Shown: positions 12,129 through 24,380 of the stretch, piece by piece
Layout of the letters: each line of letters starts with the position of its first letter
Position numbering within the stretch: the stretch's first letter is position 1
Source: Stipa capillata
Taxonomy: Eukaryota > Streptophyta > Magnoliopsida > Poales > Poaceae
Direction of reading: 5' to 3'
DNA: 64,000 nucleotides
Assembly: GCA_019208055.1 (NCBI GenBank)
Contig: JAGXJF010000303.1
Coordinates: 124,001-188,000 of the forward strand
Made by a program: the position numbers and the translations under genes
Notes under the pieces: model-generated
What the model was told of the DNA's origin: nothing
Databases searched by the model: none
What the model saw: the letters and a program-made list of their open reading frames with translations, nothing else

Positions 12129-15100
12129 TGTTACCGATGCTCTGTGTGGCGTACCCGGTTTTTAAGCCGGATACTCTCTCGTGATTACTGTACCAGTCCC
12201 TGGATCAGTAGCCGATACACACGAGTTAACCTGTATATCATTGTCATACATGCGTAAACAATTAAATAGACCGTTAAGGTCGATAATCTGATACCTGTAG
12301 CCCAACGGCTATAAACTTGCAGCGGGAATCCAGCGGAGATGTGGCCCATCAGTATGCCATACCCGACATGCAACTGACTGGGGTTACGCCCTAGCTTTCA
12401 CGATCGTAAGCTTATCCTCGGATATTGCTGTCTTCTTCGTCTGGCCAAATCAACAAGCCAGGTGAGTACATGGAATGTACTCGCAAGCTATTCCCACAGG
12501 AGGAAATATACGGCTATATTTCATGCAGGGAATAGATCAAGGGATAACTCTATCCTAAGTTGCAAGTTGTGCGGAAATGTAAGTTCTTATTCGAAATACA
12601 GAATAGTAGATTCAAGAGCATTTTCGAAATCAAAATCCGTCTCTGTCGAGACAGCATTTGGTGCTGGATAATCCAGCAGAACAGTCGTCAACTAGAGGCC
12701 GGTAGCTCCTTCTACCGCCTCGAACAATCCTGACAACCTACCCATGCTACCGCCTCGCGGTCCGGGCTAGGCTTTCTCTTCTGCAGTTCCTCGCTACCAG
12801 ACTGTAGCTTAAACTGCTCACTGTGGACACATCATGCCCACGTCCTTAATCCCATTTCCCAACTTTCACAAACAAAACTCAGTCTAACCAGTATGTGGCC
12901 TTACCAGTTCATGTCCATGACCGAGGACGCGGCTATTCGAATAGTTTTTAACCCTCTGCAGCGGTGGTACGGCTTTACCCACAAGATGTAAGTCAACCTG
13001 GGCACACTGCGTGCCGTGTACTGACAGGGATATTACAACGAAACCTTTTGCCCGTGTTCACACTAGAGCCGAACCCGCTAGGTGGGTAACCCAACTTTGG
13101 CATCCCGGATGTCAAAAATGGGACTCTCCACCTTTGTGTCAGACCATATTTTCACGTACTCGTGGAACCCTACAGGGAGCTTTACCCCCACGCAGACGTG
13201 AGACTCGTTCGAGAGCTTTACCCCTACTCTGCCGTGGGACTCGCTGAGAGCTTTACCTCCACGCAGTCCCGTGAAGATCCTCTAGGGATCCCAATCCACC
13301 CTAGCACATCACCCTAATTTCCCACGGTTCTAAGCTCCAGTATTAAACGAGATACTGAGTCAAGTCCTTCCCATAAAGGACATGTGGACGTACGGTGGGG
13401 GAACTGATTCAGCGGCACTTAGGTTCGGTCCCTTAACTGATTCGAGCAGGACTCCATGTCCAACCATCACCTCAGGTAGTAACCGGCTACCCTGCCATTC
13501 CAGGCCTCAGGTAGCAACCGGTTCCCTACCCCTTTCCTGATTTGAGTAGCGACCGGCTACTCTACCACCTCCAAACTCCCTTATCATTCCTGCCCGAATC
13601 CCAAATCCTCCATCATCTCATTCAGGGTTTTAACAAACATTCCTTTTAAATGGCACCTCGGTATGCATTTACAAACCGAGGGTTTTGATCCCAATCCCAT
13701 CGTACCGATAAAACTTAGTTTTTACTACAGCAGGGCTAAGCGGGGCTATCGCCTATACTCCTAATTAAATTGCCGATCGTCCAATGATAAGCACTTAATA
13801 CTAGGGTTACAAGGATATGGTTTATCGGGCCTAAGCCGTGCATCTAGTAGGAATAACTAGGTCTACATAAAATAATGATTTTACCCACATAGCATTCAAT
13901 TTCATAAACAAAATAATTAACTTCACAAATATAGGATTTCAACATGGTCAAGGTGAGAATGCTTGCCTGGCAATGTTGTCCGGGACTCGGTCTTGAACCT
14001 GATTCAATAGATGCCCGAATTCCTTCGTACGGTATCTCCCTAACATCGGTATCTACACGTCGCAAGAGCGGCGGATAAATCAATGATGCGAGAAGCAACC
14101 AAGAACATCGAACACAAAACCAGAATAATCAGTTCGGGCAACCATAATGTGTTGGATTAACTATTGTGATGTTATGGAGTTTTAAAAATGGTAGATATGG
14201 GACTTTAGGTTATCCCGGCAAAGATGCCCTCTTTAGGTTTCTGTCGCGTTAGGGTTCCCGTGCCTCGTAAGGTTGTTAAGGTTTGAGGAATATAGTCGGG
14301 TATTTTCTTTTAACAGAATACTACGCGTGTTGTGGTTCATTTGCTAGCTTTAGGCCACATGAAATGACGATACCTTCTTAAGTCTGTTTGTCCCTAATCG
14401 GAAAGTTACTTGGAACTTTAGTTCTTTTTAGGTTAGGTAGCAAGAACGTTACAATTAGGGTTGATTTTAGCTACTACCGTATAAGAGCGGGCGTATTTTA
14501 GGGTTTTCTCTCAGTTACGGTTAGCGAGGTGAACTTACGTCTGGTCTTAAATAGTTCTACTTGGAAAAACGAAGGTTGCAAAGCTAGGTCACAATATTTT
14601 GAAGCTTCGATTGGGCTTAACGATCACGACAATGTATGCAGTCACTCACTAGATAAATTAGGCACACTAGGGGTTTTAACATCGAGATTTTGGGATATAT
14701 GCCTGAATCACGTGGTCCATAGCTTTTAAGGGAGAATACCTTGGATCTTCAGAATGTTCTCAAGATCAGAGGGTGTAAAACGCTTGAACACATTTTGTAA
14801 GGTAAGGAAAATGCCAGGAGTCTATCCTAATAACGCGTATGCCTTATCGAGAAATGCTATAGTTTGCGTGTAAGCCCGAATTTGTAGATAGGTTTAGAGG
14901 TTCCGGGAACGGGTTCAATAATGCTTATAAAATTTTAGGGTTTTCTTTAAAATACCCTTTTGGGATTATAAGCGTGTTACTACTGTACACAGAGCTAATT
15001 ACGAGGTGCTGGTGCTGTCTAGAGCGAAGTTAGAAAATTTGCCTTTGGTTAAGAGGAGACAGACTTGGCTTGAGTAGAGCATAACTATGCGTCTCAGAGG

Positions 15101-17820
15101 AGAATGCATATATTCCCTGCATCCGCTTCTTAAGCTCTGGCCATAGAACTAACTGGGGATGGGCATCGGCTCACCTGGTGGCGCTTGGAACTACCCAGCC
15201 AGTCCATCTGCCAGAAAAAGGTCGCCGTGTCTCTGCAGATGACGAGCACCAGAGCAGGGGAAGGTCCAGGCAGGGAAACTTGGGGAAGTGGTGGGGCTCG
15301 GTTGGAATGAAACTGTGAGGAGGGGAGAGCCCGGCCAAGAATGGGGAAAGGAGCGGCCGGAGCTTGTGGCTGGGGTTGGCACCGGAGTTGGCGGAGGTGA
15401 GGGTCCGGCGGCGGACCTCTCCTCGTCGGCGACGCAGAGTTTGGAGAAGACGGCCGCATCATGCTCCAGGGCGGCGGCATGGGACTGGCGGATGGCCGGT
15501 AGTGAGATGGTGGCCCGAGGCGGAAGGGTCCGGAGCTTGTCGGCTCAGATCTGAGCTCGAGGGAGGCAGCGGCAATGAGTCCAGAGGGTGGCGGCGCTCG
15601 GGAGCCGTAGGGCACCAGAGCTCGGGGCTGTTGGATGGGGTGCGCCGGCGGCATTGAGGTGAGCTCCTGAGGCTTCACAGCGGCGGCGGGGATGAGTTCT
15701 TGACCGGCGGCGAGGATTCGCTGGGATATGACGGCGGAATCTCATCCCGCCTGTGCTCGGACGCCTGGTGCTTAAGACGAGCGGGGAAGCCGGGTCCAGG
15801 AGTGGCGGGTGTGTCGGCGCAGGGGCTAAGGAGCTTGAGGGGTAGCTGAAACAGCCCGGGAGTTTGAGAAGAGAAGGATGGAGTAGCTCAGGAGGTAGAG
15901 GAAAGCTTGGAGTGCTCGGTTGGATCTGGTGTAGGAGGAAGTAGGGCGGTTCGGCAGTGGGAAGCTTGAGCTGGTCGCTACTGCTGCGGGGCGTGGGGGG
16001 AAGGAGTAGGGGAGGAGCAGCTCAGTTGTGGTCTGTTCAGCTAGGAATGCTCAGCTTTGGGGAAGTGGGGATTGGCTCGGGTGTGAAGGCAGGGAGGGAG
16101 ATGAGAGGGAGAAGAAAGGGGCTGGGGTAGCAAGGGCTGACGCGTGGGACCGGGGCCACGTGGCAGGGAGACAAGGGCGTGTCGGTTGGTAGCATCCTGG
16201 GGACCTTTGGCAAACAAGGGGAAGTGAGTTTAGACTGAGACACAGTTGGGTTTTGGTGGCTTCCTGTTGGATGCGTTTGAGAGAGAGGAGTTACAGGGTG
16301 AGCAGCAAATGTTAGAGGTAGAGATAGAAGGGAACAGGGAGGTTGGAGGTAAATGCACTGCCAGTTGATATGAGGGGTCACCTGGTGTTCTGATGCGATC
16401 TGCCATGCGTCTCTTTGCCATAGGGGCTCCAAGGCACATATTCAATGCAATAGCAAGGGTAGGCACCGAATACTATTCTGCGTCAGGTCCCAATGTGCTA
16501 TAGTGCATGCTGAACTGGGTTAGTAAATGAGATGAGACATTTCGTGATGCCTGCCAGGTGAATTACTGAGTTAGGTATTTCAGGGAGACTGGGAGGGTGC
16601 TTCACGAGAATTCCTAATAAGCTTTGGTTAGGGTTAACTCATGATTTTATGCGAGAAACATTTCGAGGTTAGGGTGTTCGATGCCGGCGGATGTGGCTTT
16701 CCGTACAGAAGGTGTTCAACGTGTTAGGGTTTTAGGTGTATATCCTCACATACACTGAGAGTTAAGTGCATATAGGCTGGCGGCGGGGCCAGGTTAGTAA
16801 CGGGAAGTTATGGGGACAGGACTCGGGAAAATGTTGCTGGTATGTTCGCACATATGCTTAGAACTAGGGCTGAGCTAACGACGAGTTAGGGTTTTAGAGG
16901 GAATTAGATTTATATAGGAAGAAAAGGAGTCGGGGCTCGGATCTAGGGTTTTTGGGGCGCGGCAAGGTGGGGCAGGAACACGGAACTCGAGATGTAACCT
17001 TTGTGTTGGCTTAGAACATGTTGGTGGTGAGGTACCGTCGACGCAGTGGCGTATACGGCGCAGGTGTCGAACTAGGGTATTATTATGTTAGGGTTTTAGC
17101 GCTTAAACCAAAAGCAGTATATATGTGCATATATTCACGATATGGCTTGGTGAGGTAGGTGGCAAAAGGTCATGTCGTTCGTAGCAAGTTTAGGGCATGT
17201 ATATGTTTAAATTTAGCCAGGGTACCATGTAGTAATTAGCCGTAGTCGTGGTCTAGGTTATTCCGAGTCTGTGCATGTGTGGCAGGGAGAAGGGCTATCG
17301 CAGCAGAGAAAATATTGCCGCGGTACTGCCGCGGTAGGGGAAAGACTTGCCGTGGTTGGAATCGGTTGCCGCGGCGGGAAGGAACAGCGGCGTGGCATTG
17401 CCGTGGCAGCGGAGGGGTTGCCGTGGTAGAGGCATGGCGGCACGATAGCTGCTGTGAGATGCCGTGGCGGGGAATCGGTGGTGCGGCAGAAGCTTGTCGC
17501 GGCAGGAGTGGCTTGCTGCGGCAGAGAAAGATAGCAATGGCGGTGGCAGAGGCCTTGCCGCGGTAGAGGAAATGGGCAGCGATAGCTGCCGTGGCAAGAG
17601 CGTGGCATCGGCATCGGCTGTCATGGCTGTCGCGGGTAGAGCAAAATGGCTGTGGCAGCTGCTTCAGGCTGTCGTGGCGGGGATGCAAGGGCGAGTGGTT
17701 TTGGCCTGAGTAACTTTAGGGTTAGAATGTTTTGATATTAAGTTTTATTCCGATGTACTTCGGTTAGCGTTATTTAACAAAAAGTTTTTGAAAGCCCTCA
17801 TTCTTTTCTTAAAATTCCTA
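12129..17820 (-). mobile_element. Antisense long LTR inserted in the family B LTR
   Basis: From 12129 (TGTTAC) to about 14000 the plus strand is the reverse complement of 20377 to about 18630, with numerous substitutions. Shared landmarks include GGTGAGTACATGGAATGTACTC at 12460-12481 (inverted near 19995-20020) and GACTGGGGTTACGCCC. Further right, 15130-16100 is GC-rich and open on the minus strand, like the leader of a minus-oriented LTR. Near 17720-17810 the minus strand resembles the beginning of the 50856 LTR. Together this suggests one LTR lying backwards within another. The right boundary is uncertain because a TGTCACACCC-type end was not found. Confidence 0.45.
17270..17705. repeat. 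GC-rich degenerate minisatellite
   Basis: Variants of TGCCGCGGTAGAGG and TGCCGTGGCAG recur many times, opening frames on both strands. The composition explains the open frames, so no protein is called. Confidence 0.6.
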
Positions 17821-18629
17821 AACATTCATAAACCTGCCCTCAGTACTACTTCTAGAATTTCTGAGGTAAATCGAAGTTTGAAGTTTTATACAATTCAATC
17901 CAAGTGCCACATCCTCCTGATATGTGGCTCCAATTAAAACAATTATTTTCCTATGAGCATCACAAATGAAGCCTAAACGTCGGTACCAATTTTATAACTA
18001 TGGCATACATCTGAGTGATAAATTTAAGTTGGGTTCAAATGTAAACATGTTATGTCCATTTCATTATAGTTCCATGCAGTTTATTAATTTTCCTAGCATC
18101 ATAAAGATTCCATCATACCATGTTGGTTTCTACTATGTACATTAGTTTCAGAATATTTTGTTGAGGGCCATAGGGAGATGCATACCCGAATGGCGCACCC
18201 TTTATGTCAAAATCAATACCTAGTGATATGTTCATCGAAACTCTAAACTATACATCCAAATGTTTGGTATACATTCTTCTAAAAACATCTGAAAATATGA
18301 TTTACCCTCTGGACCCAACTAAAAGAACGGAAGCTAAAAATATCTAGATATTCTAAAGGTGATGAACAAATAGAACCATGATTTCTAATTTTGCACAAAC
18401 CCTTATTTCATGTGACCCTAAGTCCCTCTCGCCTTTTTGCAAACCCTAATAAACAACTAGGACCAGAGCACATCCTTTAAATTTCATGAGCGTATGTTGG
18501 TTCTCAGTTGGTTCTTCCTCGTACCGCTGTTCATTCGATGTTTTTCGACATATAGGTACGACGTTATGAGACCACACATGAAGGATTATGGGTGTTTGCC
18601 ATATCAATTTCAAACTCGAGAACATGCCA
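17821..18629. other. Unassigned sequence between inverted LTR arms
   Basis: No coding signal was found. It may be the less conserved middle of the sense LTR or the missing end of the antisense one. The insertion boundary should lie here. Confidence 0.35.
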
Positions 18630-20377
18630 ATACCACCAGGCAAGCATTCTCACCTTGATCATGTTGAATCCCATATATGTGAAAACTTAATTATTTTATT
18701 TGCAACTCTGCATGCTATGTGAGTATCAATGATATTTTATGCTAGACCTAGCTACACCCTATAGTTGGTTATGACTCAGGTCCGGTAGATCAATCCTTGT
18801 AACCCTAGCAATACTAGCCGGTCATCGTATGACCCGCAGAATATTAGGGATATAGACGATAGCCATGCTAGCCCTGCTATAGAGAAAAACCTGTTTTTGT
18901 CCGATCCACGTGAACCACCCTTGGTTATGGGATTAAAACCCTCAGGAAGGCGTGGACCTCCGAGGCGATTGTTTGAAAGTGATGTTTGCCAAAACCCTAA
19001 TTAAAATGGAGGACGATTTTGATTCGGGTGAGAACAGTAAGTGGGGATCGGAGGAATGGTTGTAGCATGTAGATACATGACTATGAGACGATGATGTGCA
19101 ATCTTGCTCGAATCAGTTAAGGACCGAGCCTAAGTGCCACTCGACTAAGTTCACCCCGTACGTCCACATGTCCTTTATGGGAAGGACTTGACTAAATACC
19201 CTGTTGAGTACTAGTGTCTGGACCTGTGGGCAGAAGGAAGAGAGTGCTAGATAGATTGGTATCCCTAAAGGACCTCTGCATGACTACGAGGGATTCGTTC
19301 GACACAAAGGTAAGCCCACTTCGGGTTGTGGGTCAGGAGTCGCCGAGCACAAGCAGAGACTGGGTAGATCTTATCTAGCGGACCCAGCACTGGTACGAAA
19401 ATGGGGGAAATGTCTCGTTTGTAACAACCCTGCCGTCACACATCGCGAAGTGTGTTCATCGAGCTCTGGCAACAAGGGAGACTTACATCTTGTGTGTAAA
19501 GCCGTACAACCTCTACAGAGTGTTAAAATCTATTCGAATAGCCGTGTCCTCGGTTATAGACACAACTTGGAAAGGCCACACACTGGTTAAACTAAGTTTT
19601 GGTTACAAAATCTAGGAATGGGATTAAGGACATGGGCATGACGTGTCCACAGTGTGCAGTTTGAGCTGCAGGCTGGTAGTGAGGAACTGCAGGAGAGAAA
19701 CCTATCCCGTGCTACGAGGCGGTAGTACGGGTAGGCTATAAGGATTGGCTGAGGCGATGGAAGGAGCTGTCGACCTCTAGTTGACGATTGTCAGAATGTA
19801 ATTTCCGGCAGCAGATACTGACCCGTCAGAGACGGGCTTGCTTTCAGAAATGTTTTTTGAATCTATTACCATCGTATTTCAAATGAAAACTTACTTTCCG
19901 CTCAACTTCCAACTTAGGGTAGGGCCTTTTTATTGAACAAGCCTTGCATGAAATATATATCCGTTATACTCCTCCTGCGGGATGCTTGCGAATACATTCT
20001 ATGTACTCACCTAGCTTGCTGATTTGGCCAGACAAAGGAGACGTCGATTTCAAAGACAACAATTGTATTTACGAAAGTTAGGGCGTAACCCCAGTCAGTT
20101 GCCTGTCAGTATGGCATATTAATGGGCCACATCACCAAATGATTTATGCTGCTCATTTATAGCCATTGGGCTACAGGTATCAGACTTTGACCTTGATGGT
20201 CAGCTATACATCATATACTAACATGTGCATGTATGACAATGATATATAGGTTAACTTGTGTGTACCGGCTACTGATCATGGGACCGGTACAGTAAACACA
20301 AGGGATTATTCGGTCTTAAAACTGGGTATGCCATAATACAACACGCAAAGATCACGAGCAAACTACAAGTTCTGACA
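18630..20377 (+). mobile_element. Long LTR, sense part 2 (right arm of inverted repeat)
   Basis: It is the inverted counterpart of 12129-14000. It carries the pair of facing motifs TTGCGAATACATTC and GTACTCACCTAGCTTGC, which match the sense direction of the 3.1-kb LTR near 60660 when that is read on its own strand. It ends TTCTGACA at 20377, consistent with an LTR 3' terminus. Confidence 0.5.
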
Positions 20378-20399
20378 CCGCCGCCCATTCTCAAAGGAC

Positions 20400-21120
20400 T
20401 CGACATGAGCCCAGACACAAATCACCAAGGTCCCGATGCCATTTTGAAATTCTAGCAACCTACATTAAAACAATACACTAGAGATCCGACCCTTTGCAAT
20501 TCATAGAAGTTTTCTCTATGGCAATTCGGGCAGGAGCAGGAGGAACAAAAATGTGCAACCTTTCCCTCTAACATTAACTAGAGTGGCTCGAACATGGTTC
20601 TACAACTAGAGAAACAACTCCATTGGGTCTTGGGATCATCTCTGGGAACTTTTTGTTGCAAACTTTCAAGGAATTTCACTCAGCCTCTACGATCAAACAA
20701 TCTATTCACCATCAAACAAGAATAAGGGGAATCTCTACGAAGTTACTTCAAGATATTCTCAAAAGTAAGAAGCCAGGTGGCGAATGTTCCAACCACCACA
20801 ACCATCGAGGCTTGTATGCAAGGGTTACTCCCAGGTGAAGTAAATTGGGCATTTGCAAGAAATCCCCCAAGGAATTGTATCTCACAATCGAATAATATGT
20901 GTGAGGTGAAGATGCGACCTAGCCAAGATTGACCAATTATTGGATAGTGATCATTCTTCATCAAGCAGCGAAGATGACCAATTCTCAGAAAGCAATCATA
21001 CTTCATCAAGCAGCAAAGATGACAAATTCCCTGAAAGCCATCATACTTTATCAAGTACAAAGGAAAAGAGCTCTCTGAAAAAGAAGCACAAGGATAGAGG
21101 TCACCCATAAAAGTGAGAAC
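20400..21120 (+). pseudogene. Ty3/gypsy gag fragment
   Basis: Plus-strand frames give a recognisable grass gypsy gag. ARTWFYN is near 20585, then WDHLWELFVANFQG, SLRSYFKIFSKVRSQVANVP, and GLLPGEVNWAFARNPP up to about 20865. A stop near 20928 follows. A further frame from about 20930 gives KIDQLLDSDHSSSSSEDD and a basic end (KEKSSLKKKHKDRG) with a stop near 21110. No zinc knuckle or pol follows. It is a decayed, probably non-autonomous relic. Confidence 0.65.
20943..21060 (+). repeat. Tandem repeat of about 48 bp, serine-rich
   Basis: Three imperfect copies starting CATTCTTCATCAAGCAGC, CATACTTCATCAAGCAGC and CATACTTTATCAAGT encode repeats rich in Ser, Asp and Lys within the gag relic. Confidence 0.7.
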
Positions 21121-21837
21121 ATGGAAGAAGTTGACCATGTCAAAAACAATACAAGATCAAAACCTTCCCCAACACGCTTCCAACGAATAAAACACTGTTT
21201 GCAGCCTATATTTAACTTCATTGTAAGAGCACTATCCATGGGCAACCAAGGTCTTGTATCCAGCTATCATCAGGAGAAATAAAGGATGAACATGTGAATG
21301 ATGAGCCTTCGTGTAATATTCTTCTTTACTTGTGTTTTTTCCTCTCTAATTTAAAGATGAAGGGTACTTTACAAAAAGATCCATAGTAATGTCAATACTT
21401 TAAAAAAAGTCCATAGTAATGTCACAAGAATGATCTCCATAGGTCTCCCTACCAAAAGACATGCATGGTCCTCGGGCGTCCTGCAAACCTCTGACCTAGG
21501 CAACACGGAGACTACCCGGGGGTACTCCTCCTAGGTAATAGGGGGCTTCACGGATTAGTCAACCATGGCCTTCAGACATTAAGTAAAACTACGAACACAA
21601 GTCACATTACATGCCAAATCCTCCCTACTAGCTAGGTCGAGAAATTACGAGACGACTTATCGCATTGGGACGCATCCATGTGAGGGTCATCTTCATGAGT
21701 GTACATGGCAAAACTACATTATACATCATCACGCCAATAAGGCAACCATTCAACAATCATCATGGAAACCTTCTCAACAGGTAGACCACAAAAATAAAAG
21801 ATTGCTAAAAATCTTGATCCATAAAGAGAGCGTCCTC
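21121..21837. other. Unassigned intergenic DNA
   Basis: I see no gene, terminal repeat or recognisable mobile-element domain here. Confidence 0.3.
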
Positions 21838-22035
21838 TCCGCTGAGATCACAACTCCGTCATGAGCACCTTCTCCGCTGAGACCACGCCTCCGTCATGAG
21901 TTTTATCTCCGCTGTGAACACACCTTTGCCATGAGGGTTGTCTCCACCTTGAGTTCCATATCCACCATGAGCACGCCCTTGTCACGAGCACACGTTGTGA
22001 GCACAACATCACCGCGAGAACTGTCTCTGCCACCA
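21838..22035. repeat. Degenerate minisatellite, about 33-bp unit
   Basis: Units such as TCTCCGCTGAGACCACGCC followed by TCCGTCATGAG recur about six times with growing divergence to the right. Confidence 0.65.
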
Positions 22036-22248
22036 TGAACAAGCTTCGTCGCCTCACTTCAAAGAACACTTCCCAGGACAACCTTCCTGAAGATGGCTCC
22101 TTGGTTCAAAGACGTGCTAAGGTTAACCATGCATGTAGGTGTAATAAGAAAGTATCTGTCTTTGCACATCATGAGATAGAGTTATACATCTTTAATATAT
22201 TAAATGTGAATTGGTGGTGATGGTGGTGTCACAATCTTCATGCTGGAA
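22036..22248. other. Short unassigned stretch
   Basis: A 30-codon frame beginning MNKLRRLTSKNTSQ is present but matches nothing I know. It is not called as a gene. Confidence 0.25.
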
Positions 22249-22409
22249 TCACAGCCTCCTCTCAAACAAGCAAACAAATAGAATCCTTATACTTATCCTT
22301 AATTTTATCCTCATTCTTAATAATAGATTAGTTTGTTTGTTGAGATATCAAGAAAATTAAGGATAAGGATTATGTAAGTTTTTAGTTTATTTGAGAGGAG
22401 GGTGTGACC
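22249..22409. mobile_element. Foldback MITE
   Basis: The left end reads TCACAGCCTCCTCTCAAA. The right end, reverse-complemented, reads GTCACACCCTCCTCTCAAAT. Inner arms also pair (ATCCTTATACTTATCCTTAA against the inverted right arm). The whole segment can form a hairpin. The duplication at the ends is not clear, so the superfamily is not assigned. Confidence 0.7.
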
Positions 22410-22444
22410 AGATAGAAAGAAGTTGAGCTACGTCGGCCTTCCAC

Positions 22445-22980
22445 GCCCCTCATCAACTGCGACTACATCGACTTCATCGACCTCAGCGCCTGCCTCAAGG
22501 CGTTGACGCGACCGCCGCCCGCACGTGCGCCCCACTTGCCAAGCTCATTGATAAGGTCACCGGGTTCTGCTTCAACTTCGGCGCCATCCATGCTCTTCAT
22601 CAACTGCGACTATATCGGCTTCATCGCCCTTAGTGCCTTCCTCAAGGGCGTTGACGCAACCGCTGCCCACATTCACGCCCCGCGTGCTGAGCTCAAGGAC
22701 AAGGTCACCGAGTTTTGCGCCATTATAGATGCCGCGCTAGCTGCACTCCATGCGGGGCTTGAGCAACGCACAGCTGTGGCTGCCGTTTGTGAGCTCCTGG
22801 AGCGGCCGCTGCACTCTGTGCGGGGCTTGCGCAGCCCACAGCTGCGACTGCCATCCATAAGCTCCTGGAGCTACCGCCGGGACCACCATGCTTGCCAAAA
22901 TATTTGGATAACAGAATCGGAGATGGTGTCAGATGGCGAGGCAACGCCCCTATCTGAGGTTAAGGTTTTGCCTTAGTTTT
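22445..22980 (+). pseudogene. Unidentified GC-rich coding-like fragment with internal duplication
   Basis: An open plus-strand frame of 157 codons begins at 22503. Its sequence is moderately complex and alanine-rich (NCDYIGFIALSAFLKGVDA, AELKDKVTEF, ALAALHAGLEQRTAVAAV). The first part is a second copy of 22451-22597, 147 bp upstream, with a one-base indel. I do not recognise the protein. It could be a gene fragment carried by a mobile element or a relic exon. The solo LTR begins four bases after its last codon. Confidence 0.35.
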
Positions 22981-23815
22981 TGTCGTAGGTACGAGTCTAG
23001 ACAGTAGATTTGTGGCACCTCCGGTCGGCTACAGCGACCTCCGGGCGTGCGAGGGACAAACGAGCGAGAAGCAATACGCGCGAGACAGTCGATGACGGAA
23101 ATCAATATTTGTATTAGGGCATGGAATAGAGAGCTCATAAGAGAGGAAATGAAAAAATGGATCCCCTTCTCTCTACCCCCTGGGGGATATTTATAGGGTT
23201 TGAGAATGAAAAATGAAAGATTACAATTTTGCCCTCACATGAGAGGGAATTTACAAGGGCATTATGGTCATTTGCCCATCCTTAGAGGATATTGGGAGAA
23301 TATTCCCGGGCATCTTCGGAGAATATTCTTTGGTATCTTTGGAGGAATCCCTAAGCACGTCGAGGTGGTCCTTGACGACGTCGACGTAGACCTTGACGAT
23401 GTGTTGCCCTGGCAACAGGGTGAAGCGCGGCCTCAACGTCTGTTGGGGCGGGGCATGGTCCAGATGTCCGCCGGGACGGGGCACGGCCCTGATGTCCATT
23501 GGGGCGAGGCACGGCCCTAACGTCCGTTGGGACGGGGCACGGCCCTGACGTCCGCTGGGATGGGGCAAGGCCTCGACGTCCGCCGGGACAAGGCATGGCC
23601 CTGACGTCCGCCGGGATGGGGCAAGGCCTCGACGTCTGCCGGGGCGGGGCACGGCCCTGACGTCCACCGGGACGGGGGGTGGCCTCGACGCTGTCGGCGA
23701 TGCCCGCGGAGTTTATTGATGCCGGGCAAAATGGGTTGACGCAGGGAGAGGGGTCTTGACGTTGTCAGGGGGAAGCCCGTCGGTTCGGCGTAACGTGGGG
23801 ACCCTTCCCCCAACA
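22981..23815 (-). mobile_element. Solo LTR with perfect 5-bp target duplication
   Basis: The plus strand begins TGTCG and ends CAACA (TG...CA). GTTTT lies on both sides, at 22976-22980 and 23816-23820. A TATA box in minus orientation (CTATAAATATC, 23186-23196) and a leader toward 22981 show the LTR points left. No internal region exists, so it arose by LTR-LTR recombination. Confidence 0.9.
23438..23690. repeat. GC-rich minisatellite inside the solo LTR
   Basis: Units of about 28-34 bp built on GACGTCCGCCGGGACGGGGC and ACGGCCCT repeat some eight times with variants. They create a long low-complexity open frame on the minus strand that is not a gene. Confidence 0.85.
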
Positions 23816-23820
23816 GTTTT

Positions 23821-24083
23821 TATTGTGTTTCTTGTTAGTAGTATCCTAACAGAATGATTTTATGTTACACATGTGCAAACTTTCCTGTAACTTTGTTCTT
23901 CCCATGAGTTTTCCACTAGTACCATGTTTTCTTGCATTGGTTCATATTAATATAGTCTAGGTATGCGGATGGATTGTTCTTCATCTTGTTCGCAAACCTG
24001 AGGTATCTCTATTGAGCATTACAGTTTGTTGACAGATGTTACCCTACATTCTCTATTGACAATACATTAGCTTTGACCGTGCG
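23821..24083. other. Unassigned, possible relic exon
   Basis: A short frame near 23957-24000 gives YADGLFFILFANLR followed by GTATCT. I could not connect it with confidence to the pieces further right. Confidence 0.2.
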
Positions 24084-24092
24084 TGTAGATTG

Positions 24093-24371
24093 GGGGGAAA
24101 GCCACAATTAGCCCCCCTGTGGAGGTCAATGCCATATTTAGCCCCCTGCGAGATTCAAATCCAAAAATGTCCAACTCCCGTGCCCCCGGCCCATGGCAGC
24201 GCACCTACCGCGCCCCCCACCCGCGGCAAGGCACCTGCCGCACCCCCGGGGGCGCGGCACGTGCCCTGCCGCGGGTGGGAGGTGCGGGAGGTAGCTCATT
24301 TTTGGATTTGACTTAGACATGGGGCTAATGTGGCATTGACCGACTGGAGGGGGCCAAATGTGCTTTTTTCC
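24093..24371. mobile_element. Mutator-like MITE with 9-bp target duplication
   Basis: TGTAGATTG flanks both sides (24084-24092 and 24372-24380). Ends pair as GGGGGAAAGCCACAATTAGC against GGAAAAAAGCACATTTGGCC (right end inverted), with CCCCC continuing. The centre is GC-rich. A 9-bp duplication is the Mutator hallmark. Confidence 0.8.
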
Positions 24372-24380
24372 TGTAGATTG

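Noticed and set aside
15130..15678. 182-codon Pro-rich minus-strand frame
   Set aside because: Falls in the GC-rich leader of the antisense LTR. No domain was seen and overlapping frames are also open.
23438..23690. Regularly spaced GC-rich repeats considered as a CRISPR-like array
   Set aside because: Units are contiguous and degenerate, without unique spacers, and the window is plant nuclear DNA.
23251..23813. Repetitive minus-strand frames rich in Arg and Pro
   Set aside because: Translation of a minisatellite inside a solo LTR.
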